Source of the DNA: Chlamydomonas sphaeroides
Lineage: Eukaryota > Chlorophyta > Chlorophyceae > Chlamydomonadales > Chlamydomonadaceae
Reading direction: 5' to 3'
Length of the DNA stretch: 64,000 nucleotides
Assembly (NCBI GenBank): GCA_001662425.1
Contig: BDDC01000082.1
Location: 59,007-123,006 of the forward strand
A program made the translations under genes and the position numbers. How positions within the stretch are numbered: the stretch's first letter is position 1; each line of letters opens with the position of its first letter. Shown one piece after another: positions 44,155-55,600 of the stretch. The notes below the pieces were generated by a model. The model was given only the letters and a program-made list of their open reading frames with translations, was not told the origin of the DNA and made no database searches.

Positions 44155-47100
44155 ATGCTTCGCTCCACGCCGCACATTGCTCGCAGCAGCCCCTACGCAG
44201 CAGCCCCCCACGTCGCTCGCCGTGCGAAGCCCTTCCGCAGACGCTGCATCGCTGCGAGCAGCGCCGCGCCTCGCATCGCCACCAGCGCCCAGGCTCCCTC
44301 TGCGCCCATGCCGCCCTCCTCGGCCCCCCCTCCCGCTACCGCGCCAGGCCCTGCTGCGGCCGCGCCCTCGCCCGCCCCCGGGCCGCAGGAGCTCCGGTCG
44401 CTGCTGCTGCGCGAAGGCCAACCCGAGCTGGTCGCGGCGCTGGGGGCGGCGCCGGCTGACAGCGCCGCAGGGCAGACGGGCCAGGCGCCAGGCTCGGCGG
44501 GCGGTACAGCTGCGGGCGTCTTCCCCGGCTTTGCAGAGCTGGTGGAGCTGCAGGTGGGCTGCTGCGGAAGGGCCCGGCCGGGCGTGGCACCTGCTGCGGG
44601 GAGCGTGTTGGGCTGCTGGGGGATGGGGGAATCCAACCGCCAGACAGCCCCTTCGGCTCGTCCCGCGTCATGCCCGGCACCGCCGCCGCCCCGTTTCCCC
44701 CGCCGTAGGGCGAGGTGCTGGCGAAGCTGCACGCGGCGCTGGGCGTGGTGCCGACGCAGACCAAGCACACGGTGGGCCGTGCGGCAGCCCGAGCCGCGCC
44801 CCAGGCCGGGCCGGCGCCTTGCTGCTGCGGGCGCTGGTGCAGGAGGGCGCGCCGCAGTACGGCGCCGGGCCTACGCGAGCTCTGGATGCCTTTGCGGCAG
44901 CCAACCCTCGTCCGCACCCCTCTGCGCCCGCAACCCGGCGCCCGCAGGACGCCGGCGGAGTGCTCAAGCTGCACAGCCTCAAGCCGGGCGGCGCCGTGAA
45001 CCTCTTCCGAACCTACCGCATCCCGCGCCCTGCGGCCGCCGACGGAGGCGGCGTCTGCGCGGCGGCCGCAGGCCGCCAGGTGCGTCCGCGGGACGCCGCG
45101 GCGGGCCCGCTTGCCGCAAGGGTCGCCACCAGCTCGCCTGCACCTCCCAAACCACGGGGTCGCTGGAAGCGCGCCTGGCTTTCGCGAGCCAAGCAGTTGC
45201 AAGTCAATCCCGTCTGCATCACCAGCGCGCCGTTGGGCATGCGCCCTGCCAGGCATGCGCAACCCGCCGCCTGCCGGCCCGCCGACCGCCGGGGGGCCGG
45301 TGCCTGCCGACCGCCCACCACGAAGGCCGCTCACACCCTGCCCGCTTCGCGTGCGCCTGCCTGCCCGTTCCCCCCTTTCCCTCTCCTTCCCTGCTAGCCC
45401 CCGCCTGTCCGCTGCATGGCCCAGATCTTCGCTCGCTACGTGGCTCCCGACGGCTGCGTGCGGGTGTACACCAAGACCACCGTCAGCGCGCCCGATGAGT
45501 GGCCCACACCGCAGGCAGGGCGCGCGGTGGCAGGCCGAGCGGCCCACCGGTCCAGCGGTCCATCCAGGAAGGGGACGGAGCCACGGCCTCGTGCAGGGGT
45601 CACCGGTCACTGCCAGCGGCGCGGTGGTCGGGCAGGGAGGCGGGCGGGAGGGGAGCCGCGGCACGGTCTTTGGGCTTCGCAGTGGGCGGCGGCGCGGCGG
45701 CGGCGGCCGATGCCTTGCGCTCCACCATCCCTGCCTCCCGCCGCCGCACATCCCGCCCCCTCGCACCCCATCCCTCCCGTCCCCAGCTGGACGTGGAGAT
45801 GGGCGGCACGGAGTCGCAGCTCATCTTCTACATCGGCCTGGGGCCCAAGGCGCCCATGTCCGCAGACCTGCCGTACAGCAACAAGTACTACAACAGCCCG
45901 CCGCCGCCGCCGCCGCCGCAGGTAACGGGCAACTGGATGCCGACCAATCCGCTTGTATGAAACTCGCCTAGCTGCCTGGATACGGTGGCAGTGCCCATCA
46001 CGGCCGCGGCTTGACCTCGTGCTCCCTAACCACGAAGGTTCCACACAGCTCCGGGGACCCCGCGCCGCCGCCGGCGGAGCCGTCCGAGGCCACGGCGGAG
46101 CCGCCAGCTGGCGAGGGCATTGGCGGCGGCGGCGGCAGCGGCGCTGGCCGCGCCCCGCTGCCGAGCTTCAAGGAGCTCGAGGCTGAGGCGCGGCGCACAC
46201 CCGGCTTCGCGCCGTTCGTGAGCCCGTCGCTGTGGGTGCGTGCGCTGGCGGCGGGCGCGCTGTGCTTCACGGTCGAGTGGGACGGCGGCCGGCGGCACGA
46301 GGCCATGGCGGCGGCGAGGCGCTTCGTGCTGGCGCTGACGGACCTGTGGCTTGCGTTCCTGGCAGCGGGTGAGCTGGGGTGGCTGGGGTCCTGGGCGGCT
46401 GGGGTCCTGGGCGGCTGGGGTCCTGGGCGGCTGGGTGCGTGCGTGCGGGTTGCAGCGGGCAGCGCCGGACCGAGTGGGGGGCTCCACGCACGCAGCTGGC
46501 CAGAGGAGCCTCGCGCAGTGTGCGACATGTACGCGTACGGTTGAGCGATGTTCCCAGTGGCGTGCGGGGTGGGGCCTGGACTGCGCAGCGGGCGGGCGGC
46601 CTTGGTGCGGGCGGCCCCGCACAGCCAACGGCAGCCCTGGTGTCATTCAGCCCGTGGGGCCGAGCTAGGTAGGTGGGTGGGAGGGCAGCTGCCGGCCGCG
46701 CGGCCTGGTCGTTTCGATGCCGCACGCACGCCCCGTGCGCACGCCCCCTCACATCCCGCCGAGCGACCCGCGGGTTGTGCTACGCCCTCGCCTTCGCGCC
46801 CTCTCCTCTGCTGCTCAACGGCAGACGGGGCTGCGGCGGCGGCCGGCCCCAACGACGGCGGCGTGCTGGCGGGGCTGGAGGCGGACGCGTGGAGCGTGGA
46901 GCAGTGGCGGCGAGCGGGCGCGTCGCTGCGGCAGCACGTGCGGCACGACCCCATGGTACGTCCGTGGGTCGAGCAGGGTCGAGGTGGTTGGAACACAGGG
47001 GTGCTGGGCTCGCTTGCCGTACCGTACCGGGTCGGCTTTGAGGTGCCATGTATGTGGTTGCAAGCCGTGGCAGGGGGATGGGCCGCGCGGGCAGCAGGGC

Positions 47101-48023
47101 CAGGCAGGTGGGGGGGGGCGGCCGGAAGCGAAAGGGGCCCGGGCAGGAGCGCTGCTGAGTTGCGCGCTGCCTTCTGGGCTGGCGGCTGGGTGGGGACCGA
47201 GGCCTTGACAGCGGCTGCGCTTCTGTGTCACGTTCTATAGAGCGTTACGGCTTGTGGGGCTGTACCAATTCTATCCAGGGCTACAGCTTGAGTAACCCAA
47301 GCCAAGTGTTGCGCCGTGTGAGTATTGCTGGGCGGCGGCGCAGAGGCTGGGCGTGAGCGCGGCAGCAGGCTGTGGGGCCGCTGAGGGCTCGCCCGGCGGT
47401 TGCACAGGCCCTGCTACTGCGGCTGGCGAGCTCCTTCTGCTCGGGCAGGCTCGCTCAGTGGCTGGGCTATCGGCGGCTCTTGTCCTCGTCAGCTTGCTAC
47501 AGGCACTGCGGTCGTTGCGGGAGAGCGCTGGGTGGCCCTCGGCGGCGGCCACGAACTTACGCCCGAGCCGCGCAGCGACCTAGGTAGGGCGGATGAGCCG
47601 CCGTCGTGCCGATCTGCGCCGCTTTCCGGCCTTGCCTCCCGCAGACTCCGCTGCTGTACCCGGTCTTTGGCGAGGAGCAGGTGCGTGCGTGCGGCGCTGC
47701 ATGGGCTTGCGATGCCGGGCTCGCTGCTATCGATCTGCAGCGGTTGAGTAGTGCGTGGCAATGCCGCTGCGATGCCACCTTGCTCTGCGGGCCGCCGGCG
47801 CCTGCCGTTCAGCGGTTTCTGTGGAATACAAATGAGCGGGGATATACCTGACTCGCCGACGTTAAAGGTTAGAGAGGGGCAATCCGTAGCGGCAACCGTT
47901 CACGGCTCGTTACTGTACTACCGTGGCACGCGCGCCTGATGCGCCCCCCATGTCGGCCACGTTGCGCCGCCTGTGCACGCACAGGTCAACAAGTGGATCG
48001 ACACGGTGTGCGGAGACGAGTAG
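44155..48023 (+). CDS. Probable red chlorophyll catabolite reductase-like protein
   Basis: Exons: 44155-44553, 44709 to about 44778, about 44805-45079, 45398 to 45514 (or 45526), 45787-45921, 46038-46368, 46825-46955, 47645-47680, 47985-48023; roughly 510 residues. The leader (MLRSTPHIARSSPYAAAPHV, then RRAKPFRRRC) is basic and Ser/Ala-rich, like a plastid or mitochondrial presequence. Parts resembling plant RCCR from memory of the family: TESQLIFYIGLGPKAP with a Tyr-rich NKYYNSPP; FKELEAEARRTPGFAPFVSPS followed by LWVRALAAGALCFTVE; and a C-terminal TPLLYPVFGEEQVNKW. RCCR reduces red chlorophyll catabolite in the plastid with ferredoxin as donor and is related to ferredoxin-dependent bilin reductases. 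The protein is longer than plant RCCR, mostly by Ala/Pro/Gly-rich parts. The frame changes near 44779-44804. Exon 4 ends either at a GC donor (45514) or a GT donor (45526), both in phase. Family assignment is moderate. Confidence 0.58.
46376..46434. repeat. 17-bp tandem repeat in intron 6 of the RCCR-like gene
   Basis: About 3.5 copies of the unit GGCTGGGGTCCTGGGCG starting 8 bp after the splice donor at 46369. Confidence 0.9.
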
Positions 48024-49628
48024 CTAGGCGCGTGCCCGGTGGCGTGCGTGCGCTGCCCGCCGCATCGCATGCATGCTTGCTTGGCAGGCCGGCAAACTAA
48101 CAGGCAGGCAGCAGGCAGGGCCATCGGTGCAGCGGCGCAGGTGTGCGGCGGCAGGACTGCTGGTTGCTTGCACGGGAGGTGGCATGGCTGCGGCGCATGG
48201 CATGCGCTTGCAAAGTATGCAAAGTGCGAGCGAGGGGCTGGCGAGGAGGGCAGGCTCAGGAAGGGGGCCAAGCGGGCAGGTGTGGCATGCATGCAGGGGT
48301 GCGTTGCGGGTTCGTGTGCGTGTGCAGGTGCGGGAGCATGGGGGCTTATGTTGTTGAGGGGTCTTCGCAGGAAAAGCGCATCGCAGAGGCATGTGTGTGG
48401 TCGTCACGATAGATGGGTCCTCAAGGGTACGTAGGTGTGTCGAGGTCGGGCAGCATGCCGCCGGTCGGGCAGCGAACGAGTGCGTGACGGGCAGCGACCA
48501 AGTGCGTGACTGCCCTTGGCTGGGCGCGTAAGGAAGGGTGTGTGTGCGTGGGAGCGGAGGACATGCATGCCGCCGTGCGTGGGCACCCCGTCGCGGCTGT
48601 TGGCCGTTGGTCGTTGGCTGTTGCATGGCACGCACGTGACAACGCACTTCGCTTGCTCTGTCGCGCAAACTTGTTGTCATGTTTGTGGCCTGTCAGCGGC
48701 GGTCAGTGCGGCACGTACGGCGCGGTGCACTGAGAAGCGGGTGGGTGCTCGGCGGCCTGCTTCAATTGGCCAAACAATGCCGTAAGCCTACCTGCACGCA
48801 TGTGGCTCTAATTTGCCACGCCCCGGCAGCCAGGGGCAGCTTTGATTTCGCTCGTGCTGCAGGGACTGATGCGGGAGCGCTCATGCCCTAAGGGGGGGCT
48901 TTTGTTCGTGCGTGGGGCCTGAGCGGAAGGGACGCCTGCCTGTACTATGTTATACTGGCCGAGCTAGCTCCGTGCACGTGCGCATCCTGCCTTGGTGAAC
49001 GTGCACATCCTGCCTTGGTGAACGTATGCATGTCATACATACAAGCGCAGGCCTGCGCAGCTCACACTCAACACCCTACGCAACGCTTAGCGCGGCAATC
49101 GGTACGGCGTACCCGTGCTTGCGTAAGGTATTGGCTCCGTTTTTCGGCCACACCGGCCTGTTCGGCACCCGATGGCGCGCGCCTCTCGCCCTGTCTTGGC
49201 AGGGCAGCAGGCGACGCCGTTTCGTATCACCCAAAGGCACAGCCGAACGGCGTCGTCAAATGTTTGTGATTGTCCGACCGCGCCAGAAACAACTAAGGAA
49301 AACTGTTTATCGCCAAGTCGCATGCATGTGGAGTATGCGACGCGACGCTGTTATAGCTATGCGTTACTGCAACTTTGGTCGTGTCTGAGCATCTGCAAGC
49401 GCCACACGTACCGCGCGCCGTACGCTCGGGCTCCGCCTGATACAAACACGCCGCGCTGCGTCGCTCATACTATTTTCGCGTATCAATGCGCATCGTTACG
49501 TCACGATCGACACGTGTGTCAGCGTCAATTTTACTACATTACATACGCACTATTTAGTCGGTTTACCACAAAGTCAAAGGGCGACAGGTTGTTTTTGCAC
49601 TGCTAGCTGCTACTACTCTGCTGCTGCC
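48024..49628. other. Intergenic: 3' flank of the RCCR-like gene and promoter of the EGF-like gene
   Basis: The first half is GT/GC-rich, as in a sense-strand 3' UTR, but I found no TGTAA. From about 48930 to 49610 the GC content drops clearly (for example 49490-49580). This lower-GC block directly upstream of the EGF-like gene probably holds its promoter and 5' UTR. The plus frame 49172-49606 has no recognisable features. Confidence 0.5.
48979..49024. repeat. Tandem 23-bp duplication upstream of the EGF-like gene
   Basis: Two adjacent copies of GTGCGCATCCTGCCTTGG plus TGAAC (second copy GTGCACATC...), about 600 bp upstream of the ATG at 49629. It contains a CACGTG-like junction (CGTGCACGTGCG) before the first unit. 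Confidence 0.85.
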
Positions 49629-52600
49629 ATGATGCGATCTGCACGGCAGAGCGCGTTCACTAAAAACGGCGCATCAACGCTCCTGCTACTCTGTTGCATC
49701 GCCGCCGGTGGGATCGGCATGGCTTCAGGTGAGCTGAAATGTTGAGCCCCAGCCGCACATTGAAGTCTGCGGCGAGCCCGACAAGCCGCCGGGATGCGCG
49801 CGTCGCCTCTTGACCTGCTGCCAAGGCCAAAACCCACGTCATTTGCCCAGCTTGGCACTGTATCGTGCCAGGTGGAAGCCATCATAGAGATTTGCCTTGG
49901 AATGAACTTGCTGGCGTTTGTACTTCGGCGAGCCCATTGTCGCGCATTGCGCGTCGCTACCACGCACAACCGATATTCCAGCTAACAGGAATATAATAGA
50001 GCCAAATATTTGAGGCAAACTAACTGGTTATTCACAACGCACGCAGGTCAAACCTGGACATGCCCATCACCCGGCGTTGCCAACTGCGGTGGCACCGATG
50101 GTTCTCTGGGCACCTGTAACTCACCGCGCACGCCACTGGCGTTCGAGGTCACCTGGGGTTACTCCTGGTACGGACACCGCAATTGATGCATGATTCCGTT
50201 TAGCTCCATAGTGGGCAGCGCTCGCCTCACCCGGCCTGGGACAGTTCAATGCCTGATTCCTTAGGCGTCAACGATGCCGCGTGCATTCAATTCTGCTCCC
50301 ATCCGACGCACGCAGGCGCACACATACGGTACATACACTTGATCCCCACCCGTGTTGCCCCGCTCTCTCGTCGCGCAGCTCCTGCAACAACGGCACCCGC
50401 TACCGCTGGATAACGACTTCTGGCCCCGCTTGCAGCGGTGCGTAATGTACGCAGCAAGGCAATAGGGGGTGCTGCTGATGGTGCCGGCGCAAGTTGTGGG
50501 CCCTGCACGACGCACGCTGCCCCGTCGTGTTGCCTTTCTTTGACCCGCCGCCGGCCCCATCCAGACAATGACGAGTGCGCGCTGGGCACCCACACCTGCC
50601 CCACCGTCGCCAACTGCACAAACACGGTGAGGACCACAGCGCAGCCATCTGATCTGGAGGTGACGGTGACGGGGAACAACTTACGTGCGTGAAGTGCCGT
50701 TGTGTAGGCGGCGCGCGTGCATCATTTATGTATGCCGCTCGCTCAGCAAAGAACCCCTTGCGGTCAACCCATACATATATACGTGTCCCTCCCTGCCAGG
50801 TCCCCGGCTTCAGCTGTACCTGCCCCAAGTGGTACACCTACAACAGAGCAACCAACACATGCGACAGTGAGGCACAGGATCAGGGTCGGGCGGACGGGCA
50901 GGGAGGGACAAACGTAACGGCGGGCGGCGATGGGAGCGGCAAGCACCGGGGGGTCCGGGCTCAGGCTTAAGAGCCGCCCGCCGCCCGTTCTGTGCTGATC
51001 CCAAGCCTTTCTGCCTCCATGACCCCGCCCCGCCGCAGTGCAAGACACGTGCGCCTCCAGCCCCTGCACCGCCCCGGCCACCTGCACCAACACCGCCAAC
51101 AGCAGCGTTGCGGCCGACCAAGACCGCGGCTACGTGTGCAGCGACTGCCCCGCCTACAGCAGCGCCACGCTCAACGTGACGTACACGTGAGGGGGCGCAT
51201 GCTTGCATATGATACGAATGAGGGAGCGCACGGGCCAGGGCTGCATACAGTTGCGGCAACCTTGGAAGCGCGCGTGCCTGAGCGAGTGAAAGCGGAGTTT
51301 CACATGTATGCTTGCGCCTCATTGAAGCGCGCACGGACCACAGCCATGGGCGGGCGAGGGGCCAGGGGTCAACAGGGTGGGCGTCGCGTCGTATCGGCAC
51401 ATGTCTAAGTCATGGCCGATTCCCGCCTGTCCTTGGCCGGCCCTTGCTTGCCTTTGGGCTCCTCACCCCAACCTCACTCGCCTGCACCGCCCTGCTGTCC
51501 AATATCACCAGGTACAACTACACCTCCACAGTCAACAGGTGTGCGACGAGCGCCAGGAGCTGCATGGTCGGCATGTACCTCCCCGCCGGCGCCACCGCCT
51601 GCCAGGGTGAGCGCGTGCATGCGTGCGTGTGGGTGGCCAGGATAGCTAAACTGCTGCTGGTTACGACGCGATAGTTTGACACGTCCCCGGACAGCATTCT
51701 GGCGCCACGCGTGGGCGCAGCAGCCTCAGCACGCGCCACCCCTCGCCCCTCGCTCACGCAGACATCAACGAGTGCGCGACGGGGCTCCACAACTGCCCGG
51801 CCACCGCGACATGCCAGAACGTGGTAGGGCGCCGGCTGAGCAAACGCGAATTGATCCCGGTCTCTGCGCTGCGCCCTGGTACTCCCTGCTGCGCACCCTT
51901 GTGGCCTGCCGCGCCTGCTGGTCGCCACGCGCCCGCCCTGCTCATCGCATCCCTTGTATGTGGCGTGCGGCCGGGTCCCCCGCTTGCGCGCAGCCCTAGC
52001 TAATGCATTCCTCGCCCTGTTCGCCCCGCACCCCGCCACCCAGGTGCCCACTGCTCTGTCGCCCGTGGGCTTCAAGTGCAACTGCCCCCTCTGGCANNNN
52101 NNNNNNACCCTCGACACCGCCACCAACACCTGCGTCAGTGAGTCTTTAGCGTCTGAACGCCAGCAAGCGAGCGAGCGAGTACCTCCGATGCGCTGGGTCT
52201 GGCTGTGTATGTGCGTATGTTACATGGCATGGGCCGGAGACGCGGAGCTGGCGAGGGGGCAGCATCCCGTGCTGGCCCTGGCCATACCGTGATGATCCCG
52301 TCCTCTCCTGCCCCCACGCCCCCGCCCCCCATCGCAGTGCAAGACACGTGCGCCTCCAGCCCCTGCACCGCCCCGGCCATCTGCGTCAACACCGCCAACA
52401 GCAGCGTTGCGGCCGACCGGACCCGCGGCTACGTGTGCCGCTGCCCTCCTTCTGGAGTCATAGGCGTCACGTACTCGTAAGCGCGAGGCTGGAGAGTGTT
52501 TATCCTTCCATGGAGCACCCCCATCTCCAGCGCCCCGGACGCCGGGCCACGCATACATACGCCAATCGCCCCCTGCCTCCTTGCTTCTGGCGCCCTGCCC

Positions 52601-55600
52601 CTACCCCTCCCGCCGCAGCTACAACTACACCTCCACCGTCAACAAGTGCATGACGTCCGCCGGCAGCCCCCGCTGCGAGTACGGCTACGCGCTCTCCACC
52701 ACGGGCGTCTGCGACGGTGAGGCTTGGGCCGCGTTGGTCGGGGGCCGCGGGCCGCCACTACCGCCTCGCTCAGCGCCATGTTGGTGAGACTCAGCCTAGC
52801 CCACCTGCCTGGAAGCCGCCCGCCCGCCCCCTTACGGCAGTGAGCTCCCCCACGCGGAGCACCCCGGTCGCCCGAGCCTTGACACGGCCTTTTCCCCCGT
52901 CCGACATCCTACCATCTCAATCCCCACAGTGCACCCCTGCATCCAGACGACCAACCCCTGCGCCGACTACCTCAACACGTTCTGCGCCTCCAACGTCAGC
53001 GCCACCAGGCGAGTCCTGATGGTATTCCGAAACACGACCAAGCCATTCCGCGGCGCTTGCCCACGGAATGACGCGGCCCCGCCCAGCGTCCCAGCCGTGA
53101 TGACGCGTTCGTCCTCCGCCGTCCGTCAACCAGCCTGAGCTGGGGGCGAGCGTACGTGCGCACGAGTGTGGCAGTACTGGCTTGGCGGCGCTGGCCTGAG
53201 GCCGCTGCATGCGTGGGCTTAGGTCCTGATGGACCTGCGTGCGCTGACGTTGTCAGGATGCCCACGCACGTCCTGCCGACGACGCGCCAGCCTCGCTGTG
53301 CCCCTGCCTGCCTCCCTCCCCAACACCCTCTCCCGCTCGATGTCCCTCGCGCTCCCGCTCCACTACCCAGATACAACTGCGACTGCGTGAAGGGCTTCGT
53401 CTGGTGAGTTGAGAAAACAAGGGAGCTGAGCTGGGAGCTAGCAACGTGCGGCGCGTGAATGAATGTAGGCAGCAGGGATGTATTATAAACAGAGCGCCAG
53501 CCAGCCAGTGGCGATGCGCATATGCATGCACCACTCCGCAGCGCGTGTCGGGCACGTTCATTCCGCAGCAGCAGATGGATGGATGCATGGGCCGATGCCT
53601 TGTACGTAATCCCGGTGGAAGCCATGTTGCTTGAGTGCTCCACCCATACCATGAACTTGAGCCTCTTTTTATTCCGTCCCTTCCTGCCAGGGACTTTGAG
53701 AACATGGTCACCCTGGGCTGCACCCTGTGCGCTGTTGGATACCTGCCGTTCAACGGAACCTGCGTGCGTGAGTAGAGATAGAGTGGGCGCTCCGCGGGCG
53801 CGGCCAGTGGATCGCGCTCGACCATGCATGCGCCGGCGTTGTGGTGCGTGCATGTCGCATCAGCCATGCCTACCATGTGCCCTCTCGCGCCCGCTGCTTG
53901 CTTGACCCCTCCACGCACCCGTACCCGCAGCAAACCCCTGCCGCACCAAGAACTGCACCGCCGACGGCCAGCCCTTTGCCAACTGTACGGTTGCGTACAC
54001 CGGCCTCAACGGCGCCCCGGTCGGCGTCTGCTCCACGACAGCCTGCCTGACGGGTGCGGGCGATGGATGGTGGACAGAGGCGTGTGTGCCCAGTCGATCT
54101 GCTCGCTGCCACTCGCAACGACAGGGCCCGGTGGCCCCGCTGGACCGTCCCCCAGGATGTCATGCGCACTAAGGCGTACCACCGAGCGATTCTATTCCTC
54201 CCTCCCAGCCGCCCCCGTCATCCTGTGCCCTCCTGCTCGCTCGCCTCGACCTTCCTGCCCAGGCTACGTCCGCGATGCCAGCGGCCTATGCCTGGCCTGT
54301 GCCGCTAACTACACCAAGACGCTCAGCGGCACCTGCGTGGGTGAGACGATACTCGAAGGGACAGGGCACCATGGCCCTAGCAGCAGGGACCGAGAGCCTC
54401 AAGGGCTCGAGGGTTCCGACCAGAGTCGGGGCTCCAGGGCCAGGACGACAGGGCGCAAGCAAGGCCAGCAGGACCACAGGGTTAGGACCCGGCTCCTGCG
54501 GTGTGCTTGTATGTATGTGTGTGCTGACGCACTCGGTGTTGTCCGCTTGCTGCTGTGCGCCCGCCCCGCCCCAGTGAACCCCTGCACTCGTACGCCGCTG
54601 CTGTCTTGCGGCACAGCCACCCAGCCCAACACCCTGTGCACGCTCAACGTGTTTACGGCAAAGGTCAACGCCACCTGCAACTGCACCACCGGATACGTGC
54701 GCAACGCAACCGACAGCAACCGCTGCACCGCCTGCGCTGCTGGCTACACGATGACGGCCGGTCAATGCCTGGCGCCTGGTGCGCTTGTTGACATGAATGG
54801 GAGCGGTGCAGTTCCGGCGCTCGGGTTCCATCCTATCGTCTCGTTGACCCAGCATCAACCCTTGCTTGCGGGCCTGGCCCTCGCTCTTACACCCAATCCT
54901 GCGTCCTCCGCAGTCTCGGACCTCTGCGCACCTGACCCCGACGCCGTGTGCCTGGCCGCCGGACAGCCCAACGCGCTGTGCAATACAACCGACGTCGGCG
55001 GTGTGGCCACAGCCGATTGCGCCAACACGGCCTGCAAGGTGGGCAAATTGCACGAGGGCACGGGCCCGGCGGCGGGTCGTTTGCGATCAATTGAGAGCTA
55101 TACCAGGAGCGATCCCGGGGCTGCTGACTGGTCAAAAAAGCGTGGAATCTGCAACAGGGGTGCCGGTGTAGCCGGTGACGGTCTCGGCGGCCTGTATGTT
55201 GCATGCGTGCTTGTTGTCGCACACATGCATTGGTAGCGTGGGGGCTCCCGTCCTGCAACCCAACATCTGAACCGCGCTCCCGCTACCGCATGCTCTTATT
55301 ACCTGCAGGTCGGCTTTGTCCGCAACGCCACCGACGGCAACAAGTGTACAGCATGTGCCTCCAGCTATGCCCTGGTCGGCACCGCCTGCAGTGAGTCGTG
55401 GTGACGGGTTTTGCTCGACAGGACACGGCAGCAATGCGCGGCGCGCGCCATGCCGGCCTTGGTTGGCTAGCTAGCTTGCTTGCCCGCCGCCTGAGCTGCC
55501 CCGCCCACTCCCATCCGTCTCCACTACGCCCCGCCCGCAGTCAACGTGTGTACCAACACCACGTGCGCTGCCGCGGGAGACGCCAACGCACAATGTGCCA

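Noticed and set aside
46049..46186. Splice acceptor at CACAG (46048) for RCCR-like exon 6
   Set aside because: It puts the exon in the wrong frame; the acceptor at CGAAG (46037) gives phase 0 and the protein-like frame leading to FKELEAEARRTPG.
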